Under the pieces are notes generated by a model. The model saw only the letters and a list, made by a program, of their open reading frames with translations. It made no database searches and had not been told where the DNA came from. A program made the translations under genes and the position numbers. Positions 1 through 7,551 of a DNA stretch of 46,177 nt are shown here, piece by piece. This stretch comes from Shewanella carassii. Its GTDB lineage: Bacteria > Pseudomonadota > Gammaproteobacteria > Enterobacterales > Shewanellaceae. Numbering within the stretch: position 1 is the stretch's first letter; the number at the start of each line of letters is the position of its first letter. The stretch covers positions 1-46,177 of the forward strand of contig NZ_NGVS01000032.1 in the NCBI RefSeq assembly GCF_002777975.1. The letters are read 5' to 3'.

Positions 1-54
1 AACTCTATGCTTCGAGATGGCATCATGTGGGACCAAAACATCGCCCAAAATAAA

Positions 55-85
55 GGATTGACGCCATAGTCGTTTGTTATGCCTA
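55..85 (-). other. Left end of an integron attC-like site (partial)
   Basis: On the minus strand the stop codon of the cassette ORF runs straight into GGCATAACAAACG (reverse complement of 71-83), the form that opens VCR-like attC sites in Vibrio/Shewanella-type integrons. The remainder of the site would lie at 1-70 and beyond the window edge, so its fold cannot be confirmed. The matching core GTTATGC lies in front of the same ORF (reverse complement of 945-951), as expected for a gene cassette. Confidence 0.55.
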
Positions 86-919
86 TATTGAGCGATGAAC
101 TTTATCCATCAGAGCATGATAATAATTATGACTTTCGGCATCTCTACAATGCATCATGGATTCTTCAATATCACGGATCAACCTATGCATCCGATCCATT
201 CTCTCTTCTGGCGATAATCGTCTAGCATTTTGAAGACGGTGAAATTCATCATTTAACCTTTCATACTCTATTAGTGCAAATGAAGCTTTTGAAGGTCGAG
301 CAACATTCGTAATGTTTTCAAGTAACGATTTCATTTGACGAACTTCTGCATGCATTACATCTAAAGATAACAGTTCTCTGCTATTTTCAATGTCAGGTAT
401 TTGCGCAGGACTATTGAGAGCAAGTAGTTTAACAATTGAATTCACATTTCCTTGTTGTCCATCAGCACCAACAGTTGCACTTATTGCTTCGGCTAACTCT
501 TTTTGGCTCTCAAGAACATCGTGATAGCGCATTTCTTTGCAGTATTCTAGATATCGTAGTGGTGCGATATCAAAAATTTTCGGTGTGCCCTGCTCTTGAA
601 TTAACACTGTAGGCTTGTCGAATGCTTGCCGAATACCTAATTCAAATAGAACGTTGGGATTGCGATTACTTAGATCACATATCGCGATAGGAGCTTCTAT
701 AAGCTGTTTAAGAATATCTAAGTGAATTAAGTTTGTTTGCTTGACTTCATCAGCTCTTACAGCTTTATATCCAGCCGTTTTACAAGCGGGCTTAATAATA
801 TTTGAATAAACGTGCTTGAAATGCCCCTTGGGACGATCATCTGCTTCAGCTATTGGCATAATAATGAAACATTCTTTAGTTTGTTCAGCATTAACTTCCG
901 CCTTGTTTTTTTCTACCAT
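83..919 (-). CDS. Cassette-borne nucleoside deoxyribosyltransferase/TIR-like protein
   Basis: A 278-residue protein. The in-frame ATG at 931 is an unlikely start because AGGA lies just ahead of the ATG at 919. Residues 17-22 (CFIIMP) form the first strand of a Rossmann-like fold. CDLSNRNPNVLFELG at 81-95 matches the active-site region of the nucleoside 2-deoxyribosyltransferase/TIR-like superfamily, so Glu93 is the candidate catalytic residue. Residues after about 120 are helical and charged, and I do not recognise them. Family knowledge: such domains cleave or bind nucleotides, and several act in phage defence. A defence role here is inference only. The ORF is richer in A/T than the core genes and is bounded by integron core sites, which indicates horizontal acquisition. 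No promoter is obvious nearby. Confidence 0.75.
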   Translation of the reverse strand: MVEKNKAEVNAEQTKECFIIMPIAEADDRPKGHFKHVYSNIIKPACKTAGYKAVRADEVKQTNLIHLDILKQLIEAPIAICDLSNRNPNVLFELGIRQAFDKPTVLIQEQGTPKIFDIAPLRYLEYCKEMRYHDVLESQKELAEAISATVGADGQQGNVNSIVKLLALNSPAQIPDIENSRELLSLDVMHAEVRQMKSLLENITNVARPSKASFALIEYERLNDEFHRLQNARRLSPEERMDRMHRLIRDIEESMMHCRDAESHNYYHALMDKVHRSI

Positions 920-944
920 ATATTTCCTCATTAAAAAATTATAG

Positions 945-951
945 GCATAAC
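945..951 (-). other. Integron core site (GTTATGC) upstream of cassette ORF
   Basis: Read on the minus strand, GTTATGC lies 26 bp ahead of the chosen start of the cassette gene. It is followed by CTATA, and the same TATAG-GCATAAC text appears inverted at the other end of the gene (78-88), as cassette boundaries require. The rest of the attC site expected upstream is replaced by a small inserted element at 960-1099. Confidence 0.5.
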
Positions 952-1108
952 AGCTGTATAGTGCGCATGCGCGTTTTAGTCCTCGGAGGAGTGTAAACGC
1001 GCATCGCTATCTGTTTGTATTCGCTGGATATAATAGAGTTTAGTCCTAATATCCCTTGCAGCTAAACGCGCATGCGCGGTTTCCAAACCTATTATCTACC
1101 AGCTGTAT
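951..1108. mobile_element. 140-bp MITE-like hairpin element flanked by a 9-bp direct repeat
   Basis: CAGCTGTAT occurs at 951-959 and again at 1100-1108, flanking 140 bp, like a target-site duplication. Inside, the palindromic GCGCATGCGCG occurs at 963-973 and within 1067-1078. The two halves are inverted relative to each other: GCGCATGCGCGTTTTAG at 963-979 against GCTAAACGCGCATGCGCG at 1061-1078. A strong stem forms between 969-976 (GCGCGTTT) and 995-1002 (AAACGCGC). There is no coding capacity. The inverted repeats are not exactly terminal, so this may be a decayed miniature transposon or another structured repeat. Confidence 0.5.
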
Positions 1109-1208
1109 TTTTTAACTTTATGAATTTAATGATATTTCCTGAAATGTTACGGAAATAACGCGCAAGCTTAGCTGCAAATTCTCGGCATTTTTCCTGGAAC
1201 GGCAATAA

Positions 1209-1228
1209 TACTGTATAAAAAATCAGTT
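1209..1228 (+). promoter_or_regulatory. LexA-like SOS operator
   Basis: The 20 bases starting TACTG and ending CAGTT contain the CTG-N10-CAG core of gammaproteobacterial LexA boxes with an A/T-rich centre. The site lies 15 bp ahead of an ATG at 1243, and GAGG lies between them, so it is in a sensible position for an operator. No intact SOS gene follows. Confidence 0.45.
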
Positions 1229-1242
1229 CTGAGGTGCTTGTC

Positions 1243-1359
1243 ATGAGCGCGCCAAGCCGTACAACCAAGAACCCTACACCCCAGGCCTACAAAAAACGTT
1301 GAGTGAAGCCATGGCTACCGCACGGGTCCAAACTCTGTTTGTCCCTACATTCCGCTAAA
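1243..1359 (+). pseudogene. Degraded short ORF behind LexA-like box
   Basis: The ATG at 1243 has a GAGG Shine-Dalgarno but the frame stops at 1300-1302 after 19 codons. A run of six A at 1291-1296 precedes the stop. A minus-one shift there would extend the reading through TLSEAMATARV to a TAA at about 1357, giving about 38 residues. I do not recognise the product. It could be the 5' remnant of an SOS gene whose body was lost to the repeat array, or chance. The stretch from about 1360 to 1553 shows no further gene. Confidence 0.25.
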
Positions 1360-1553
1360 ATCGGAAAAGTGTTGCAGCTTTCGCCCTTAAACTTAAGGAA
1401 GTGCTAAAGCTAAGCGTTTGAATTGGTTATACAATACCCAGTACTGAATTTGAAAACAATTAGCCAAAGGTCAAGTTTTGACAAAGGCAACAAAACCCTG
1501 ATTTTGTTTGTTTTTGAAGCAGAATTGACTGGGTTTGAAACCCAAAGCAACAT

Positions 1554-3019
1554 GACTTTAAGCCGCTGGCACAGCGGCTATTATAGCTTCCAGCTAAAAG
1601 TTCCTAAGTTAGTACTGGCCGAGCTTCCGGCCACGGTGTAGCCCATCACCTGTGGTGCACCTTTCGCACAGGCGATACTGTGACACGCTGCGAGTACGTC
1701 CCTGTAAGCTCTGCCTCGCCATCCCTGGCTCGGAAGGTCACAGTTCCACCTGTGCCTGGAAAATAGGTGTATGTCTGCAAACTCTTCAGATATTTCAAGC
1801 TACTCAGCGCTAACAGAATTGCACCAATGCCCCCTTCGGAGCCGCCGCTGGCGTTGTTGCAAATTGGCGTAGCCGAGACAGGGATGTCGAGGCTCGAAGG
1901 TCGAGCAAGGATGCGAGTCCTGAGTGTAGCCAATTTGTTTCATAAGCCAGCGGGGATTTCGGCTACGTCGGGGTGTCCTTGGGGATGCAAGGGGCTTTGG
2001 ACAAGCAAAGCCCCTTGCCCGGTGTGGTGTGGAACACCACGACTTTAAGCCGCTGGAACAGCGGCTATCATAGCTTCCAGCTAAAAGTTCCTAAGTTAGT
2101 ACTGGCCGAGCTTCCGGCCACGGTGTAGCCCATCACCTGCGGTGCGCCTTTTGCACAGGCGATCCTGTGACACACTGTGAACCCATCCATGGGCGCTCGA
2201 CGAAAACGTCCCTGTTTTCGACGGTCACAGTTCCGCCTGTGCCTGGAAATAGGTGTATATCTGCAGATCTTTCAAATATTTCAAGCTAATTCATTCTCAC
2301 AGAATGCACCGATTCCCGCTCGAAGCGGCCGCAGGGCGTTGATGACAATCGCGTAGCGAGGCATGGATGCCGAAGCAGCGCCAGTCGAATCAGGGATGAG
2401 CGTCTGGCGCGATAGCGAATTGACATCATAAGCACAAGGGGTTGTCCGCTGCGTCGCGGGTCGCTGGGGGTTTGGAAAGGGGGCGAATCGATACAGCCCC
2501 CTTTCCTCGGGTGTGGGGCGAAGCTCCACGACTTTACGCCGCTGGCACAGCGGCTAGCATTGCTTTCAGCTCAAAATAGCCAAATAACATAGATTGAACT
2601 TCCAGCAACGGATGTCTCCCATTGCCTGCCGCAGGCTTATGCACAGGCGATCCTGTGACTCGGCGAGAGTTGCGCAGCAACATGCTTTCGAGCGCGAACC
2701 AGGGATGGTGAGCTGGCCGTTAAACAGGGAAGTTGTTGTGAATACGTCCATGTAGCCTCGACGAAAACATCTGACCTACAAGGACGTAGGAAATGCCGAA
2801 TTTGTCGGGAACAAAATTCGGCCCTGTTTTCGACGGTCACAGTTCCGCCTGTGCCTAGAAATGAGGTGTATGTCTGCAGACACTTCAGATGTTCCAAGCT
2901 ACTCAGCGCTAACAGAATTGCACCAACTCCCGCTCGAAGCCGCCGCTAGGCGTTATTTGCATATTGGCGTAGCCGAGGCCGGCTTGGAAAATTGAAAACG
3001 AATTTTCCAAGGCTATACC
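1554..3019. repeat. Three tandem copies of a 488-bp noncoding hairpin-rich repeat
   Basis: Copy A is 1554-2040, copy B 2041-2529, copy C 2530 to about 3019. Each opens with GACTTTA(A/C)GCCGCTGG and a hairpin AGCCGCTG/CAGCGGCT (exact in A, slightly varied in B and C). Each then has inverted arms: A 1666-1684 with 1737-1755, B 2153-2171 with 2224-2242, C 2641-2659 with 2836-2854. These enclose 52, 52 and 176 bp of variable cargo. A conserved stretch (GGTGTATGTCTGC... and AGAATTGCACC) follows, then a variable tail with long stems. Short open frames across it are inconsistent between copies and carry no recognisable domain, so I call it noncoding. A truncated relative lies at about 45071-45145. 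Confidence 0.85.
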
Positions 3020-3068
3020 TGATAAGAAGAAGCTATACCTGATAAGAAGCTATGCCTGATAAGAAAAT
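3011..3068. repeat. Three short direct repeats of CTATRCCTGATAAGAA
   Basis: The text CTATACCTGATAAGAA at about 3013 recurs at about 3033 and, as CTATGCCTGATAAGAA, at about 3050. The units are 17-20 bp and abut the yqiK terminator. They look like a slipped minisatellite at the junction between the 488-bp repeat array and the core chromosome. Confidence 0.7.
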
Positions 3069-3090
3069 GCCCTCCGATGGAGGGCATTCA
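3064..3090 (-). terminator. Rho-independent terminator of yqiJ-yqiK
   Basis: The stem ATGCCCTCC (3067-3075) pairs with GGAGGGCAT (3079-3087) around a 3-base loop. On the minus strand the stem is followed by TTTTCTT. It lies about 20 bp after the yqiK stop codon. Confidence 0.8.
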
Positions 3091-3109
3091 TTGATGAGTA
3101 CAACTGGGC

Positions 3110-4942
3110 TTAAGCGTTTCTCGGTTGCTCAGGCTTATCTATATCCAAAGTCACTTCATAGGCCACATTGTTTTGGCTAACAGGCTTTACCGTCTCCACT
3201 TTGGGCTCGACACTGGCCTTGGTATCCCGGGCGATTTGCAGCGCTTCATGGGTGAGCATATTGTTGCCACTCAGCAGATCATTCAGGCCGCCCTTTTCGG
3301 CATCTACCAACCCCAACTCTCTAAGCATGGCATCGACCACAGGCGCGTTGGCACGGTAGTTGAGCGCTGCACTGGTCACTTGCTCGGCAATGCCGCCCTT
3401 GGCACCGGCGCCATCGGAAGCTGTCCCCAGTTGGCCGGTTACGCTGCTGCCGTAGCCTTGAAGGATCTTGATGCCTTCGATGTTTTCCAGTGGTTTAACC
3501 GCATTAGCGACGATTTCCGGCAGAACTTTGAGGATCGCCAGTGAGCGCTGCAGGGCAATTTGCTCGTCACGCAACACGTTCTCGGCTTCGTGCAGCGCCT
3601 GTTTACCGGCCGCTTCCACCGCATACACCTTCTCATCGGCCTCGGCCTTGAGCATCTTGGCATCGGCACTGGCGCGGGCTTCGGTCAGTATCGCTATGGA
3701 TCTATCTTCGGCGGCGCGTTTCTCGGCTTCAGCCTGAACTGTGACCCCAACGGCTTCCCGCTCCGCCTCTTTACGGGCGTCAATAACTTCAATCTCTTTG
3801 CGACGATTGGCCTCAGCCACCTGACGCACTGTGATTACCGCTTCCTCTTTTTCAACCTTGAGCTTTTCGGCCTCGGCGGCACGGGCTCTGGCGGCAGATT
3901 CTTCTTCCGACTTGGCGGCAACCGCAATCTGTTTCTCCTGTTCGGAGACTTCGATATCTCGCAGCTGCTGAATTCTGGCCTGTTCAATTTGCTTACGCTT
4001 TTCAATCTCGCGGGTTTCTATGTCTTTGGTCTTTTCAATTTCCGCCGACTCGATGGCGCGTTCCTTGGCGATTTCCGCCTCCCGCTCCTCACGCTGCTTT
4101 TGCTCTTTCTGCTTGATGATCTCGGCCTTTTGCTCGGCGCGCTTGAACTCCAGTGCCTGCTGCTGGATCAAACGTGCTTCCTCTTCGGCCTTTTCGATAT
4201 TCAGCGACTCTTTTTCGGCTTCCAGGTTACGCAGCTCAATCTGGATCCGGTTATCCTGCTGAATATCGTTGGTTTCTTTACGTTTTTCTTCGATGATCTT
4301 GGCGAGTCTGGCACGACCTTCAGCGTCAAAGGCGTTGTTCTCATTGAAGAACTCCAGCTCTGTTTGGTCAAAACCTGTCAGAGAAACCGACTCCAGTTCC
4401 AGACCGTTTTTCTCAAGATCGTTGGCAACGTTGTTCTGCACCCGCTGTACAAAGTCGGCCCGCTGTTCGTGCATCTCTGTCATGTTCATTTCGGCTGCCA
4501 CGGCGCGCAGCACGTCAACAAACTTGGACTCCATCAGCTTCTTGAGCTCTTCCACCCTATTGGTGCGACCGCCCAATGTTTGGGCCGCCATGGAAATACC
4601 TTCGGCATTGGGGGCCACCCGCAAGTAAAAGTCGGCCTTGACGTCCACCCGCATCCTGTCTTTAGTGATCAGGGCATCTTTTTGAGTCTTGCCCACTTCA
4701 ATGCGCAGGGTATTCATATTGACGTGAATAATTTCATGCAGTACCGGCAGGACAATGGCGCCGCCATCTTTGACTACCTTTTCACCACCGAAACCCGTGC
4801 GCACAAAGGCCATCTCTTTGGTGGCGCGGCAATAGAGCTTGGCAAAAATAAACCCTATCACCAACAGGCAGAGCACTACTGCGCCTGCGGTAAACAGCAA
4901 CATACTGGTGCCGCTGGTATTTAAACCCGGGATGGTTTCCAT
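3110..4942 (-). CDS. yqiK: Flotillin-like SPFH protein YqiK
   Basis: A 610-residue membrane scaffold of the flotillin family. One transmembrane helix at about residues 14-35 anchors it in the inner membrane. The SPFH (band 7) domain follows at about 40-220, then a very long Glu/Lys/Ala-rich coiled coil (about 210-450) and a flotillin-type C-terminal region with the VLPEIVANAVKPLENIEGIKI text. Flotillins oligomerise and organise membrane microdomains; the exact role of bacterial YqiK is unsettled. It lies 26 bp downstream of the NfeD/OB-fold partner gene on the same strand, the usual pairing. A large open frame on the opposite strand here (3560-4924) is a composition artefact of the coiled-coil codons. 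Confidence 0.9.
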   Translation of the reverse strand: METIPGLNTSGTSMLLFTAGAVVLCLLVIGFIFAKLYCRATKEMAFVRTGFGGEKVVKDGGAIVLPVLHEIIHVNMNTLRIEVGKTQKDALITKDRMRVDVKADFYLRVAPNAEGISMAAQTLGGRTNRVEELKKLMESKFVDVLRAVAAEMNMTEMHEQRADFVQRVQNNVANDLEKNGLELESVSLTGFDQTELEFFNENNAFDAEGRARLAKIIEEKRKETNDIQQDNRIQIELRNLEAEKESLNIEKAEEEARLIQQQALEFKRAEQKAEIIKQKEQKQREEREAEIAKERAIESAEIEKTKDIETREIEKRKQIEQARIQQLRDIEVSEQEKQIAVAAKSEEESAARARAAEAEKLKVEKEEAVITVRQVAEANRRKEIEVIDARKEAEREAVGVTVQAEAEKRAAEDRSIAILTEARASADAKMLKAEADEKVYAVEAAGKQALHEAENVLRDEQIALQRSLAILKVLPEIVANAVKPLENIEGIKILQGYGSSVTGQLGTASDGAGAKGGIAEQVTSAALNYRANAPVVDAMLRELGLVDAEKGGLNDLLSGNNMLTHEALQIARDTKASVEPKVETVKPVSQNNVAYEVTLDIDKPEQPRNA

Positions 4943-4968
4943 TCCTGTTGTTTCCTTCTTTGGTTAGA

Positions 4969-5601
4969 TTATTGTTCAAAACGGGTGGCAGACCACACGC
5001 GGCCGCTGCGTCTGAGCAGCACCACTTGCACCCCTGCAGGGAATTCGGTGTCTTCGTCCTCGGGCTCGACCAGGACATAGTGTTTTTGACGGTATTGATC
5101 CTGAACCACGGCCTCGCTGGGATTACCCTTGATGGCACAGCCGAGCGTTACTGTGCCGACGCTGCCGCTGAGATCTTCGATTGAGACGGCGCTGGATTCA
5201 TTTTTGGGAAGGATTCTGGCCAACTGCCCACCGAGGAAATGGCAGGCAACCGCCGCCAGCGGCAAGGCCAGCAACAAGGAAAACACTTGCGGCAACAGGG
5301 CAGAGGTCAGCAGCCAGGAAAAATAGTTAAGCAGGTAGCCCGTAATACTGAAACATCCCAGTGCCAGTACAAACCAGATGAGCACAGGCAGCCTATCCAG
5401 GCAGAGCCAACCGGCCAGCGCTGTCAGTCCCCCCTGAGGTAGGTCAGTATCAAGATCGGCATCGGGAAGCCAGTCATCCATAGCGGCCATCAGGCTGATA
5501 CCCGCGATTAGCGTGAGTCCCTCTATCACTCCAAGCAGTGCCACTATCGCCAAGGCTACAGCATAGGGCAGATTGGACTGGGCCAGAAAAAAGTCCAGCA
5601 C
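4969..5601 (-). CDS. yqiJ: YqiJ-like inner-membrane OB-fold protein
   Basis: A 210-residue protein that starts with GTG behind an excellent AAGGAGGA ribosome site. Three hydrophobic segments (about 10-38, 70-98, 100-125) are followed by a soluble C-terminal domain (about 140-210) with the GSVGTVTLGCAIKGNPSEA text of the YqiJ/NfeD-type OB fold. These proteins accompany flotillins and are thought to couple to them in the membrane. First gene of the yqiJ-yqiK operon. I see no second partner. Confidence 0.85.
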   Translation of the reverse strand: MLDFFLAQSNLPYAVALAIVALLGVIEGLTLIAGISLMAAMDDWLPDADLDTDLPQGGLTALAGWLCLDRLPVLIWFVLALGCFSITGYLLNYFSWLLTSALLPQVFSLLLALPLAAVACHFLGGQLARILPKNESSAVSIEDLSGSVGTVTLGCAIKGNPSEAVVQDQYRQKHYVLVEPEDEDTEFPAGVQVVLLRRSGRVWSATRFEQ

Positions 5602-5994
5602 AGGATTCCTCCTTGTAGACGACTGTACCTGTCGTCAATATTCCATATAAGCCTGTTTATTTCAGGTCGTTACTGAGTGTACCCCTTGGCAAGCTTTGAC
5701 TCCAATAGCTTTTATCTGCATTTAACGTCAGAAATCTGCAGCGGCTCACATTAATGTTAGCCACTCCATACAGAGGCTATCTTTGCTTGGGTTAGTGTTG
5801 CAACAAACCACAAGGTTTACGCCAGCAACGCCCAGACAAAACCGAATTGTAAACTTTGTTTTCTATTACAAGGCATTAATTTAATTACATTTCGCAAGAA
5901 CAAAAACTGCCGAAAAACACTTGAGAACGATCCCTTGGCTTGGTTAGCATAAGAATTGTTCCCTCTGATGCATGCCAATATTTTAGAGCAAACC
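5602..5994. other. Divergent intergenic region without recognised gene
   Basis: About 390 bp between yqiJ (minus) and the carboxypeptidase (plus). It is A/T-rich in its right half, as expected for promoters, but no confident -35/-10 pair or operator stands out. Short open frames here lack ribosome sites and similarity. Confidence 0.5.
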
Positions 5995-7485
5995 ATGACT
6001 GCCAAAACCGAATACCAGCAACTTTGCCAGCACTTTCGCACCATCAGCCACTTCGAGCATTTCAGTGCCCTGGGGGACTGGGATCAAGCCACCATGATGC
6101 CTATGGGCGGCAGCGAGGCCCGCTCCGAGGCGATGGCCGAGTTGGCATTACACATTCACAGTTTAAAAACCTCGCCCAGGCTTGCCGAATGGCTGGATGG
6201 CGCCGAAGCCAAAGCCGCCGAACTCAGTATCGAACAGAGGGCCAATCTCAGAGAGATGCGCTGGCACTACGCCCAAGCCATTGCCGTGCCGGGGGACTTG
6301 GTACAGGCCAAGACGCTGGCGGGTTATCGCTGTGAAAACCAATGGCGCGAACAGCGGCATAACAACGATTGGCAAGGGTTTCGCCCCAATCTCGAGGCGG
6401 TAATCGCCTTGGTGCGAGAAGAAGCCCAGGCTCGCGCGGCGCACACAGGCAAGGCAGGTTACGATGCCCTGCTGGACAGATTTGAACCCGGCATGACCTG
6501 TAAACGGCTGGAGACCACTCTAGGAGCGGTGCGGGACTGGTTGCCCGAGCTTATCCAAAAAGTGAAGCACAAACAGCTGCACCAGAGTTACAAAAGCAGC
6601 GCCGGCGACTACCCTATAGCAGACCAAAAGCTGCTGGGACGAGAGGTGATGCAATACCTGGGATTTGATTTCAACCAAGGGCGTTTGGATGTCAGCTCGC
6701 ACCCATTTTGCGGTGGCGTGCCCGGTGATATCCGCCTGACCAGTCGCTACACGGAAAACGACTTTATCGCTGCCCTCACCTCCACAATTCACGAAACGGG
6801 TCATGCCCGTTACGAGCAGGCGCTGCCAAAGGATTGGCGAGGACAACCCGCCGGAATGTCTCGCTCCATGGGGATCCACGAGAGTCAAAGCCTGTTTTTT
6901 GAGATGCAACTCGGCGGCAGCCGCGCCTTTATCAGCAAACTCTATCCGAGAATTCGTCGACATCTCGACTGCCCGGTATCGGCCCATGAACTGATCGACA
7001 ATATCACCCGGGTCAAGCCGGGTCTTATCCGGGTCGATGCCGATGAAGTCACCTATCCGGCGCACATACTGCTGCGATTTGAAGCCGAGCAGGCCTTTAT
7101 CGACGGCAGCCTGGAGGTGAAAGACCTACCCGATTTCTGGGATCAGAAGATGCAGCAATATCTGGGGCTGAGTACTGCCGGGAATTATAAAGATGGCTGT
7201 ATGCAGGATATTCACTGGACCTTGGGCGAACTGGGATATTTCCCCAGCTACACCTTGGGCGCCATGTACGCCGCCCAGCTGAGATTTGCCATGGAAGCCG
7301 AATTGGGCCCCATTGAAGCCCTGCTGAGCCAGGATAAGCTGGGACAGATTTGCGACTGGCTGGATGAAAAAATCTGGTCCAAGGGGTGCCTGCTGGAAAC
7401 CGATGAACTGATCCGCAGCGCCACAGGCCAGAGTCTGGATCCCAACTTCTTGCAGCGCCATCTGCAGCAGCGCTATCTGGATTAA
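5995..7485 (+). CDS. M32 family metallocarboxypeptidase
   Basis: A 496-residue cytoplasmic zinc carboxypeptidase of the Taq/Pfu carboxypeptidase 1 family, which removes C-terminal residues from peptides with broad specificity. HETGH at 266-270 supplies two zinc ligands and the catalytic Glu. HESQS at 295-299 supplies the third ligand (HExxH...HES, diagnostic for M32). The frame is open upstream to a TTG at 5956 and an ATG at 5968, but the family N-terminus fits the ATG at 5995 (MTAKTEYQQLCQHF). The ribosome site is weak for all three. Length is normal. It is transcribed alone; the next operon has its own promoter just after the stop. Confidence 0.92.
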   Translation: MTAKTEYQQLCQHFRTISHFEHFSALGDWDQATMMPMGGSEARSEAMAELALHIHSLKTSPRLAEWLDGAEAKAAELSIEQRANLREMRWHYAQAIAVPGDLVQAKTLAGYRCENQWREQRHNNDWQGFRPNLEAVIALVREEAQARAAHTGKAGYDALLDRFEPGMTCKRLETTLGAVRDWLPELIQKVKHKQLHQSYKSSAGDYPIADQKLLGREVMQYLGFDFNQGRLDVSSHPFCGGVPGDIRLTSRYTENDFIAALTSTIHETGHARYEQALPKDWRGQPAGMSRSMGIHESQSLFFEMQLGGSRAFISKLYPRIRRHLDCPVSAHELIDNITRVKPGLIRVDADEVTYPAHILLRFEAEQAFIDGSLEVKDLPDFWDQKMQQYLGLSTAGNYKDGCMQDIHWTLGELGYFPSYTLGAMYAAQLRFAMEAELGPIEALLSQDKLGQICDWLDEKIWSKGCLLETDELIRSATGQSLDPNFLQRHLQQRYLD

Positions 7486-7499
7486 TTTATCTGCAAAAA

Positions 7500-7508
7500 T
7501 GGTATAAT
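7500..7508 (+). promoter_or_regulatory. Extended -10 promoter for the GNAT-RDD operon
   Basis: TGGTATAAT (TGnTATAAT) lies 44 bp ahead of the acetyltransferase start and directly after the carboxypeptidase stop. The -35 region (about 7480-7486) is poor, as is typical of extended -10 promoters. Confidence 0.6.
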
Positions 7509-7551
7509 GGCGCGTTTCTATGAAGTGACTGCAAAGAGAAAGTGAATTCAG

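Noticed and set aside
1646..2897. Several 60-95 codon frames in the repeat array
   Set aside because: Frames are not shared between repeat copies, read through palindromes and have no ribosome sites; treated as noncoding.
1830..2980. Ends of the 488-bp units read as integron core sites (GGCGTT near 1850, 2335, 2952)
   Set aside because: The partner core and the bulged attC stem could not be found at these places, so calling each unit a gene-less cassette is not supported.
3560..4924. 454-codon open frame on the plus strand
   Set aside because: Antisense to the flotillin coiled coil; its Phe/Leu/Gly-rich text is the mirror of Glu/Lys/Ala codons, and the real gene has full domain support.
5817..6044. 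75-codon minus-strand frame between yqiJ and the carboxypeptidase
   Set aside because: It overlaps the carboxypeptidase start, has no similarity and no convincing ribosome site.
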